Shown here piece by piece: positions 1 to 5,361 of a stretch of 5,945 bases of DNA. The position numbers and the translations under genes were made by a program. Source of the DNA: UMGS755 sp045597205 (GTDB taxonomy: Bacteria > Bacillota > Clostridia > UBA1381 > UBA9506); NCBI GenBank assembly GCA_045597205.1, contig JAZODT010000027.1, positions 1 to 5,945 on the forward strand, given 5' to 3'. Below the pieces are notes generated by a model, which saw only the letters and a list, made by a program, of their open reading frames with translations, ran no database searches and was not told the origin of the DNA. Position 1 is the stretch's first letter, and every line of letters starts with the position of its first letter.

Positions 1-22
1 TTTTTTGTCTTAAAAATAAATA

Positions 23-49
23 AAAATTTATATATTTTATATAAATTTT
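23..49. repeat. Perfect all-AT inverted repeat upstream of ilvB
   Basis: The arms AAAATTTATATA (23-34) and TATATAAATTTT (38-49) are exact reverse complements of 12 bp around a TTT spacer. It lies about 55 bp upstream of the proposed ilvB -10 element. With no G or C and no T-run directly after it, it would be a poor intrinsic terminator. It could be an UP-like or bent segment, or a site for an AT-preferring regulator. The pairing is certain; a function is not shown. Confidence 0.5.
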
Positions 50-52
50 AAA

Positions 53-73
53 AATCTTTACACAATCTTTATA
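53..73 (+). promoter_or_regulatory. Tandem direct repeat, possible regulator binding site
   Basis: AATCTTTACA (53-62) and AATCTTTATA (64-73) match at 9 of 10 positions and are separated by one base, giving an 11-bp period, close to one helical turn. The repeat lies roughly 43-63 bp upstream of the predicted ilvB transcription start, the usual place for an activator. OmpR/PhoB-family regulators typically bind such tandem repeats as head-to-tail dimers, and the inner TTTACA-N5-TTTATA resembles the layout of Gram-positive PhoP boxes. The operon itself encodes an OmpR-family regulator. That this protein binds here is inference. Confidence 0.35.
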
Positions 74-80
74 AAAAGTA

Positions 81-109
81 TGGTAAAATTAAAAAAAGTG
101 TGATATAAT
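81..109 (+). promoter_or_regulatory. Predicted ilvBN promoter with extended -10
   Basis: A perfect TATAAT (104-109) is preceded by TGA (101-103), making an extended -10 (TGn-TATAAT). At 17-bp spacing the -35 position (81-86, TGGTAA) matches the consensus at only three of six bases. A weak -35 with a strong extended -10 suits a promoter helped by an activator. Transcription would start near 116-117, leaving a leader of about 130 nt before ilvB. Confidence 0.6.
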
Positions 110-116
110 GTAAACT

Positions 117-246
117 GATAGGTTTCTGTTCTTAGGAGAGACGAGAAAGGACAGATGGGCGTAAAAATAGAAAGGGATATTTTGCCTCAATACATATGTC
201 TTATGATGAGGTCTTAAAAAAAGGATAATTTAAGGAGAACAAAAGA
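117..246 (+). promoter_or_regulatory. ilvB 5' leader with hairpins, possible upstream ORF and ilvB RBS
   Basis: This untranslated stretch holds several elements. A first stem pairs TCTGTTCTT (125-133) with AAGGACAGA (147-155), nine pairs including one G-U, around a purine-rich 13-nt loop. A second pairs GCCTCA (184-189) with TGAGGT (207-212), with an inner CATA/TATG helix (193-196/202-205). A possible 20-codon ORF starts at ATG 155 behind GAGAAAGG and stops at 215-217; its RBS and start lie inside the first stem. The peptide has scattered but not clustered Ile, Val and Leu codons. I see no T-box motif and no U-run terminator, so classical attenuation is not evident. AAGGAGA (232-238), 8 nt before the ATG at 247, is a strong RBS for ilvB. 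Confidence 0.4.
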
Positions 247-1908
247 ATGATATTAACTGGAGCAGACATCATCGTTAAAACATTGATTGAGCAGGGGGTT
301 GATACCATATTTGGCTATCCCGGCGGACAAATCATTCATGTTTACGATTCTTTGTTTAAATACCAAAATGAAATTAAACATATTTTAACGTCCCATGAGC
401 AAGGGGCTGTTCATGCGGCTGATGGATATGCCAGAACTACAGGCAGAGTGGGTGCTGTTATTGCTACGTCGGGTCCGGGTGCCACCAATTTAGTAACAGG
501 CATCGCCACGGCTTATCTTGATTCAATTCCCATGGTGGTGGTTTGTGGTAATGTGCCCAGTTGGCAGCTCGGTACAGATAGTTTTCAGGAAATTGATATA
601 ACGGGCATCACCCTGCCTATAACGAAACATAATTATATTGTTGGCTCAGTAGAGTCTTTAGCAAATATTATCCGTGAGGCTTTTGTCATTGCCAAATCAG
701 GCAGACCGGGGCCGGTGCTTATTGATGTGCCAAAGGACATTCAAATGGCCCGGTGCGATTATGAACCACAACCCATAGTTTCTGCTGATGAACGTTTAGC
801 CTCAAAGAAAACGGCTAACGCGATAGAATGCATTAAAGATGCAAAGCGTCCCTTTATCTATTTTGGCGGTGGCGCCATCAGCGCTCATGCCGAAGAAAAA
901 ATTTTAGAGCTTTCTGAACGGATTGATGCGCCCATAGGATGTTCACTTATGGGAATTTCTGGCGTTCCTAGTGAACATCCCCGCTTTTTGGGCATGCAGG
1001 GCATGCATGGGCATTATGCATCTTCAATGGCTATGAATCATGCAGATTGCATCATTGCTTTAGGTGTTCGGTTTAATGACCGTGCCACCGGCAATAAAGA
1101 GAAATTTGCATTGGCTACCAATATTATTCATGTGGATGTGGACAGTGCAGAATTTTCCAAAACCATTAAGCCGGCCTTTTCCCTTCGTGGTGATGTGAAG
1201 ATGACAGTTGGGGCTATGCTGGAACTGCTGCCCTCAAAAAAACGACCGGAGTGGTGGCGTGAAATTAATAAATTTAAACAGGAAGAGGAGAATAACCGGG
1301 ATATGCGCCCTGGTATGACACCCTATAACATTCTCACAATGCTCAACACCTATACAAAGGAAAACACACCCATTGTTACCGATGTGGGCCAGCATCAGAT
1401 GTGGACGGCCCAATTTATGAAGTTTTATAAAACCCGCCGGTTTGTATCAAGTGGTGGTTTGGGCACCATGGGGTTTGGTCTTGGTGCTGCCATTGGTGCA
1501 CAAATGGGAACAGGGGAACGCACGGTGTTAGTTACCGGTGACGGCGGTTTTGGTATGTGTTTAAATGAGCTTGCAACGGCGGTGTCCAATCAAACGCCGG
1601 TGGTTATTTTGTTGTTTAATAATGGCGTTTTGGGTATGGTGCGTCAATGGCAGACCTTGTTCTTTGATAAGCACTATTCCGGCACAGTGTTAGACAGGCA
1701 AACAGACTTTGTGGCGCTAGCAGAATCCTTTGGCGCCAAAGGTGTAAAGGTTAATAACTTGAACGGCTTAAAAACCGCTCTGGATGAGGGATTTAGCTAT
1801 GATGGTCCATTTTTGATTGATTGTGCCATTGAAAAAGATGAGTTCGTTTTACCCATGCTACCCCCAGGTGGTTCTATGGATGATATCATTGTAAAGGTGG
1901 GTGAATAA
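247..1908 (+). CDS. ilvB: Acetolactate (acetohydroxyacid) synthase, large catalytic subunit
   Basis: This cytoplasmic ThDP enzyme joins two pyruvates to acetolactate, or pyruvate and 2-oxobutyrate to acetohydroxybutyrate, the first common step of valine, leucine and isoleucine synthesis. At 553 residues it has the normal family length. The N-terminal ThDP-binding PYR domain (about 1-165) carries the catalytic glutamate E51 in SHEQGA and the TSGPGATN segment. The central domain (about 190-325) contains RFNDR (275-279), matching the RFDDR motif that separates biosynthetic FAD-containing AHAS from catabolic AlsS. The C-terminal PP domain (about 360-530) has the ThDP/Mg motif GDG (431-433) to NN (458-459), then GMVRQWQ with W468. 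The ATG at 247 follows a strong RBS, and the protein begins at the expected family position. The small subunit gene starts 3 nt later, which confirms the biosynthetic role. It is intact. Confidence 0.97.
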   Translation: MILTGADIIVKTLIEQGVDTIFGYPGGQIIHVYDSLFKYQNEIKHILTSHEQGAVHAADGYARTTGRVGAVIATSGPGATNLVTGIATAYLDSIPMVVVCGNVPSWQLGTDSFQEIDITGITLPITKHNYIVGSVESLANIIREAFVIAKSGRPGPVLIDVPKDIQMARCDYEPQPIVSADERLASKKTANAIECIKDAKRPFIYFGGGAISAHAEEKILELSERIDAPIGCSLMGISGVPSEHPRFLGMQGMHGHYASSMAMNHADCIIALGVRFNDRATGNKEKFALATNIIHVDVDSAEFSKTIKPAFSLRGDVKMTVGAMLELLPSKKRPEWWREINKFKQEEENNRDMRPGMTPYNILTMLNTYTKENTPIVTDVGQHQMWTAQFMKFYKTRRFVSSGGLGTMGFGLGAAIGAQMGTGERTVLVTGDGGFGMCLNELATAVSNQTPVVILLFNNGVLGMVRQWQTLFFDKHYSGTVLDRQTDFVALAESFGAKGVKVNNLNGLKTALDEGFSYDGPFLIDCAIEKDEFVLPMLPPGGSMDDIIVKVGE

Positions 1909-1911
1909 GCG

Positions 1912-2415
1912 ATGTCAAAATATACGACAGCTATTTTAGTACGAAACCAGTTTGGAGTGTTAAACCGCGTAACCAGTATGTTTCGACGCAGACAGTTCAA
2001 CATTCATTCCTTGACGGTTAGCGAAACAGAATCGGATCTTTTTTCCCGTATTACCATTACTTATGACGGCGATAGGGAGTTACACCATCAAATTGTCAGT
2101 CAGTTGTATAAGTTGCCGGATGTGTGTAAAGTGAAAGAGCTTGACAATGAAGAATCGGTTAATTGTGAACTTATGCTTATTAAGGTGAAAAACGATGCGG
2201 CAACTCGTGAAGACATACGGACAGCGGCCGATGCCTATAAAGCAGAAACAGTAGATTACACACACGATTCCATTATTATGCGCATTGCCGGCGATAGCCG
2301 CCGGATTGATGCTTTCATTACCCTAATGCGGGAATATTCTATTTTAGAAATTTGTCGCACCGGTGTTGTGGCCTTGGAACGAGGTAGTAAAACCATTTTA
2401 GAAATTATGGAATAA
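1912..2415 (+). CDS. ilvN: Acetolactate synthase, small regulatory subunit
   Basis: This is the regulatory partner that activates IlvB and gives feedback inhibition by valine or other branched-chain amino acids. The 167 residues match the usual size of about 160-175. An N-terminal ACT domain (about 3-76) has the ligand-site pattern N12-Q-F-G15-V-L and the FNIHSLTVS strand with N30. The C-terminal ALS small-subunit domain follows (about 84-160), ending in the conserved ILEICRTGVVALERG region. The gene begins 3 nt after the ilvB stop, and its likely RBS, AAAGGTGG (1893-1900), lies inside the end of ilvB, so the two are almost certainly cotranscribed and probably translationally coupled. Phe replaces the proline of the PGVL motif seen in enterobacterial IlvH; I believe this is common in clostridial homologues and not a defect. 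Confidence 0.96.
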   Translation: MSKYTTAILVRNQFGVLNRVTSMFRRRQFNIHSLTVSETESDLFSRITITYDGDRELHHQIVSQLYKLPDVCKVKELDNEESVNCELMLIKVKNDAATREDIRTAADAYKAETVDYTHDSIIMRIAGDSRRIDAFITLMREYSILEICRTGVVALERGSKTILEIME

Positions 2416-2444
2416 AACGATTTAGGCAAAAGGAGGCAAGCGAA

Positions 2445-3206
2445 ATGAAACATGATGTGGTTTTAGTTGCAGACGGTGATGAACGGATTTTAAATCTTAT
2501 CAGCGTCACACTTAAATCCCATGATTATAAGTGTATAACCACCCAAACAGGGGAAAGTGCACTGCTTTTGGCTTCCTCCCATAATCCGGATATCATTATT
2601 TTAGACGTGGTGTTGCCGGATGTTGATGGCACAGAGGTGATTAAAACCATTCGTTCCTGGTCATATGCACCCATTCTTGTTATTAGTGCGCGCAGTGAAG
2701 ATCACGATAAGGTAATGGCATTGGATGCCGGAGCTGATGACTATATTACAAAGCCTTTTTCGGTGGAAGAACTGCTGGCTCGCATTCGAGCGGCAAAACG
2801 CCGTTTTAAGCGAGAAATGCGGGGCAGAGAAGAGACCTCTGTTTTTCAAAACGGCGCTCTTATAGTGGATTATGATGGAGGAACTGTATTTGTTGGTAAT
2901 CAAAACGTTCATTTAACCCCTATTGAATATCGGTTGCTATGCCTTTTATCCAAAAATGTTGGCAGAGTGCTGACGCAAAGTGTGATAACACAGAAAATAT
3001 GGGGAAACAGTTACAGCAGTCATGTACTGACCTTGCGGACTTTTATGGCCACTTTGCGCAAAAAACTTTCAGCCTTTAGCGGTGGTGAAAATTATATTGT
3101 CACGCAAACAGGGGTGGGTTATAAAATGGAAAAAATTGATATACAGGAAGAAAATATTATGCCATTGCGAAGGGGAATTTCTGGATATAAAAATGAAAGA
3201 ATGTAA
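2445..3206 (+). CDS. OmpR/KdpE-family two-component response regulator (orphan here)
   Basis: This is a cytoplasmic DNA-binding regulator of 253 residues. The receiver domain (about 4-120) has the phosphoacceptor D54 in ILDVVLPDVDG, the switch residue S81 and K103 in DDYITKPF. A winged-helix domain (about 135-230) carries LTPIEYRLLCLL, the recognition-helix region LTLRTFMATLRKKL and the closing TQTGVGYKM. The linker and LTPIEYRLL segment look most like KdpE, but no kdpD or kdpFABC gene is in the window, so a potassium role is unproven. Two oddities: the acidic pocket reads ADGDE (9-13) where relatives usually have a D-D or E-D pair, so G11 seems to replace one metal ligand; and about 24 residues extend past the usual end of the domain. 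It starts 29 nt after ilvN behind a strong AAAAGGAGG RBS (2428-2436) with no visible terminator or promoter between, so it probably belongs to the ilvBN transcript. Confidence 0.9.
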   Translation: MKHDVVLVADGDERILNLISVTLKSHDYKCITTQTGESALLLASSHNPDIIILDVVLPDVDGTEVIKTIRSWSYAPILVISARSEDHDKVMALDAGADDYITKPFSVEELLARIRAAKRRFKREMRGREETSVFQNGALIVDYDGGTVFVGNQNVHLTPIEYRLLCLLSKNVGRVLTQSVITQKIWGNSYSSHVLTLRTFMATLRKKLSAFSGGENYIVTQTGVGYKMEKIDIQEENIMPLRRGISGYKNERM

Positions 3207-3240
3207 TGTATTTATAAATAAAAATAAATAGGGAAACAAC

Positions 3241-3269
3241 TTGCCACCTCATAAAAGTCGTGTTACAAT
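3241..3269 (+). promoter_or_regulatory. Promoter of the small alarmone synthetase gene
   Basis: The -35 TTGCCA (3241-3246, five of six consensus bases) and -10 TACAAT (3264-3269, five of six) are spaced by exactly 17 bp. TGT (3261-3263) directly before the -10 makes it an extended -10. Upstream, 3208-3230 is almost pure A/T, includes the palindrome TATTTATAAATA (3209-3220), and could act as an UP element. The predicted start is near 3276, giving a leader of about 25 nt. The gene can therefore be expressed apart from ilvBN and the regulator gene. Confidence 0.75.
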
Positions 3270-3300
3270 AAAGACAGAGGAACGGCAGAGGAGTGTAACA

Positions 3301-3984
3301 ATGAGAAGAAGTGAATTTGATAAAGAAAAAATTATGTCTGTTCAAGAAGAGCAACTGCTGGAATGGTCCCACGCAAAACTGCAGGAATTAAATAAAATTA
3401 TGGCTTATTACCGTTGTGCCATGATGGAGATAGAAACAAAGTTTAATGTACTCAATCAGGAGTTTTCGCTGCGTTATGATCGAAACCCCATCAATGGTAT
3501 GAAAAGCCGTTTAAAAAATGTACTCAGCATTAAAGAAAAGCTAGAACGCAGAGGTTTGCCTGTGTGTTTAGATTCTATTGAAAACCATTTGAATGATGTG
3601 GCGGGTATTCGTGTCATTTGTTCCTTCTATGATGACGTGTATATGCTGGCAGAAGCCCTTCTAAATCAAGATGACATCACCTTGGTGGAGAAAAAGGATT
3701 ATATTGCAAATCCAAAGTCAAACGGATATCGCAGTCTTCACTTGATTATTAGTGTGCCCATTTTTTTAGCACGAGAAAAAAGAATGATGAAAGTAGAAAT
3801 TCAACTGCGGACCATTGCTATGGATTCCTGGGCCAGTTTAGAACATCAATTGCGGTATAAAAAGGATTACAACGGGATTGATACAATGGCGGAAGAACTG
3901 TTATATTGTGCGGATTTAAGTGCAGAACTTGACCATCGCATGGATACCTTAAGACAACGAATTTTTGCGGAAGAAACAGAGTGA
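3301..3984 (+). CDS. Small alarmone synthetase, RelQ/RelP-type GTP pyrophosphokinase
   Basis: It transfers pyrophosphate from ATP to GTP or GDP, making (p)ppGpp, the stringent-response alarmone, in the cytoplasm. The 227 residues hold only a RelA/SpoT synthetase domain (about 45-190), with no HD hydrolase, TGS or ACT domain, as in the small synthetases. Visible motifs are NPINGMKSR (62-70), DVAGIRVICSF with catalytic D99, KKDYIANPKSNGYRSLH (131-147) and VEIQLRT with catalytic E166. The D99-E166 spacing of 67 equals that of D72-E139 in B. subtilis RelQ. The QDDI and RSLHLIISVPIFL segments look closer to RelP (YwaC), so I give no symbol. I chose ATG 3301 because AGAGGAG (3287-3293) is 7 nt upstream; an in-frame TTG at 3241 is the promoter's own -35 element. 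ATG 3334 is a weaker alternative. With no hydrolase domain, (p)ppGpp removal must rely on another enzyme. Confidence 0.93.
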   Translation: MRRSEFDKEKIMSVQEEQLLEWSHAKLQELNKIMAYYRCAMMEIETKFNVLNQEFSLRYDRNPINGMKSRLKNVLSIKEKLERRGLPVCLDSIENHLNDVAGIRVICSFYDDVYMLAEALLNQDDITLVEKKDYIANPKSNGYRSLHLIISVPIFLAREKRMMKVEIQLRTIAMDSWASLEHQLRYKKDYNGIDTMAEELLYCADLSAELDHRMDTLRQRIFAEETE

Positions 3985-3985
3985 T

Positions 3986-4021
3986 AAAACGGGTTGTGAT
4001 GCATGTATCACAACCCGTTTT
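3986..4021. terminator. Bidirectional intrinsic terminator between convergent genes
   Basis: AAAACGGGTTGTGAT (3986-4000) pairs perfectly with ATCACAACCCGTTTT (4007-4021), a 15-bp stem with a 6-nt loop. On the plus strand it starts one base after the synthetase stop codon and ends in TTTTT then GTTT. On the minus strand it begins 3 nt past the pyrophosphohydrolase stop and ends in a shorter TTTT. It should work well rightward and moderately leftward. Confidence 0.9.
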
Positions 4022-4024
4022 TGT

Positions 4025-4411
4025 TTAAATGCCTGCTTGTTTTTTTATTTCGGCTTCTAGTTTAGGATGAGGATCTTCCCAGGTTTTTGGCTTAATGGTT
4101 TTGCCGTCCGGCCCATAGTGGGGCTTGCCGTCTTCCCAGAGCTTGGTCATGTTGGCTGTGTGGACAATTTGGAATAAAGCATCCGGCTTAATACCCATTT
4201 CCACCAGGGTGCCCAAAGCAAAATACATCACGTCAATCATGGCATCTGCTTGTTCTACAATATCTTCGGCTTCTAAAAATTCGTTAATTTCTTCAAGCAT
4301 CCAGTTATATCGTTTTTTTGCACGGTCTGCATCCATCATTGTGGGCTTGTTTTGATAGGGATGACCGAATTTTTCCTGAAAGTCTTTCACCATAGACCAT
4401 TCTTTATTCAT
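4025..4411 (-). CDS. MazG-like / PRA-PH-type all-alpha NTP pyrophosphohydrolase
   Basis: This probable small cytoplasmic hydrolase splits a nucleoside triphosphate, or a related nucleotide, to monophosphate and pyrophosphate. The 128-residue protein is predicted mostly helical. It has the metal-binding signature of the all-alpha pyrophosphatases (MazG, dimeric dUTPase, HisE): E40-E41-x-x-E44 in one helix, then E53-x-x-D56 with D60 in the next (DIVEQADAMIDVMYFALG). N87 and K90 (ANMTKLW) fit the later conserved Asn/Lys motif. The tail GKPHYGPDGKTIKPKTWEDP is characteristic of a small family often labelled vaguely as hydrolase or phosphoribosyl-ATP pyrophosphohydrolase-like. No his genes are nearby, so a histidine role is unlikely; house-cleaning of non-standard nucleotides is a reasonable guess. 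ATG 4411 has AGGCGG 5 nt upstream and its own promoter. The substrate is not known from sequence. Confidence 0.82.
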   Translation of the reverse strand: MNKEWSMVKDFQEKFGHPYQNKPTMMDADRAKKRYNWMLEEINEFLEAEDIVEQADAMIDVMYFALGTLVEMGIKPDALFQIVHTANMTKLWEDGKPHYGPDGKTIKPKTWEDPHPKLEAEIKKQAGI

Positions 4412-4450
4412 GATAACCGCCTGCCTTTTATGTGATATTTTCTTGTTGTT

Positions 4451-4480
4451 ATTGTACTACAAAAATGCTTTGTTTGTCAA
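4451..4480 (-). promoter_or_regulatory. Promoter of the MazG-like gene
   Basis: On the minus strand, a perfect -35 TTGACA (4480-4475) is followed after 18 bp by TACAAT (4456-4451, five of six consensus bases). Transcription should start near 4444, about 33 nt before the ATG at 4411. It is divergent from the ymdB promoter, and the two -35 elements are about 43 bp apart. Confidence 0.75.
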
Positions 4481-4523
4481 TGCACAAAGGCTTACCTTAA
4501 TTCGTTGACTTCGTGGCGGTGGA

Positions 4524-4552
4524 TTGACTTTTTGTGGAAAAATGGGTATAAT
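4524..4552 (+). promoter_or_regulatory. Promoter of the ymdB-cyclo-ligase pair
   Basis: TTGACT (4524-4529, five of six consensus bases) and a perfect TATAAT (4547-4552) are 17 bp apart, a near-ideal housekeeping promoter. The start would be near 4559, leaving about 35 nt before the TTG start at 4594. A second TTGACTT copy at 4505-4511 has no matching -10. Confidence 0.82.
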
Positions 4553-4593
4553 GAAAAAGTAAATTTTTGTTGAACAGAAGGGACGGACGAAAC

Positions 4594-5361
4594 TTGAAAA
4601 TATTAGCTGTAGGCGATGTTGTTGGGGATGCGGGAACTGATATGTTTCTTGCTTGCATTGAGGACATTAAACGGCAATATGCCATAGATTTTTGTATTGT
4701 AAATGCTGAAAATGCCTGCTCGGGCAACGGCATCAGCCGCCGCAAGGCAGAAATGCTGCTATCCGGTGGGGCAGATGTTTTAACCCTTGGCAATCATACC
4801 TTTCGTCAAAAAGAGGTCACAGCCCTTTTAATGAATAATGAGCGTGTGTTGCGACCGATAAACTATCCCCAGGGCACGCTGGGACGTGGGGCGGCGGTTT
4901 ATCAGATTGGAAATGTTAAAATTGGTGTGATTAACGCTTTAGGGCGTATTTATATGGATTATATGGATTGCCCCTTCCGTGGGATTGACAAGGTTTTAAA
5001 GAACCTGCAGGCTGATTTAATTTTTGTGGATTTTCATGCTGAAGCCACCAGTGAAAAAATTTCTATGGGTTGGCATGTAGATGGTCGGGTAACGGCTGTG
5101 TTTGGGACCCACACCCATGTGCAAACCGCCGATGAATGGGTTCTTCCCAAGGGCACAGGTTATATTACAGATTTAGGCATGACCGGCCCTATCTATTCCT
5201 GTCTGGGCGTTAAAAAGGAAATTACGCTGGAACGGTTTATAGATTGCATTCCTAGACGCTTTGAATTTGCTGATGGCAAATGTAGGCTATGTGCAGCGGT
5301 ATTTACCGTAGATGAGCAAACGGGCAAAACCTTATCCATTGAGAGGATTTGCGTTCAATGA
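4594..5361 (+). CDS. ymdB: YmdB/TIGR00282 family metallophosphoesterase
   Basis: This is a cytoplasmic dinuclear-metal phosphodiesterase. B. subtilis YmdB hydrolyses 2',3'-cyclic nucleotides and affects biofilm and motility decisions; its natural substrate elsewhere is uncertain. The 255 residues keep the metal and active-site set: D8 in VGDVVG, E39 and N40 in NAENA, N67 and H68 in GNHTF, H148 in DFHAEATSEK, H173 and H175 in GTHTHVQTAD, and DLGMTGP near 193. I start at TTG 4594, with AGAAGGGA (4576-4583) 10 nt upstream, because the protein then opens MKILAVGDVVG and D8 and E39 take the same numbers as in B. subtilis. An earlier TTG at 4567 has no RBS and lies only about 8 nt from the predicted transcript start. 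GNHTF has Phe where many relatives have Trp. The gene overlaps the next by 4 bp. In many Bacillota ymdB follows rny; here it does not. Confidence 0.93.
   Translation: MKILAVGDVVGDAGTDMFLACIEDIKRQYAIDFCIVNAENACSGNGISRRKAEMLLSGGADVLTLGNHTFRQKEVTALLMNNERVLRPINYPQGTLGRGAAVYQIGNVKIGVINALGRIYMDYMDCPFRGIDKVLKNLQADLIFVDFHAEATSEKISMGWHVDGRVTAVFGTHTHVQTADEWVLPKGTGYITDLGMTGPIYSCLGVKKEITLERFIDCIPRRFEFADGKCRLCAAVFTVDEQTGKTLSIERICVQ

Noticed and set aside
44..58. Possible CodY box upstream of ilvB
   Set aside because: AATTTTAAAAATCTT matches AATTTTCWGAAAATT at about 11 of 15 positions, but it lacks the central C and G, and AT-rich DNA gives such matches by chance.
184..220. Intrinsic terminator in the ilvB leader
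   Set aside because: The stem at 184-212 is followed by an A-run, not a T-run, on the plus strand.
117..246. T-box or other known riboswitch before ilvB
   Set aside because: The leader is only about 130 nt, has no GGTGG-containing T-box sequence, no specifier-loop architecture I can see and no intrinsic terminator.
1797..2003. Minus-strand ORF across the ilvB-ilvN junction
   Set aside because: It overlaps two clearly coding genes, has no recognisable domain, and is a shadow of the opposite strand.
3157..3372. Minus-strand ORF over the synthetase promoter region
   Set aside because: It is Phe/Tyr-rich because it is antisense to AT-rich promoter DNA and has no domain.
4125..4355. Plus-strand ORF opposite the MazG-like gene
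   Set aside because: The minus-strand protein has conserved metal-binding motifs; this frame shows only low-complexity Ser-rich sequence.
4497..4793. Minus-strand ORF opposite the ymdB start
   Set aside because: It covers the ymdB promoter and conserved coding sequence and has no family resemblance.
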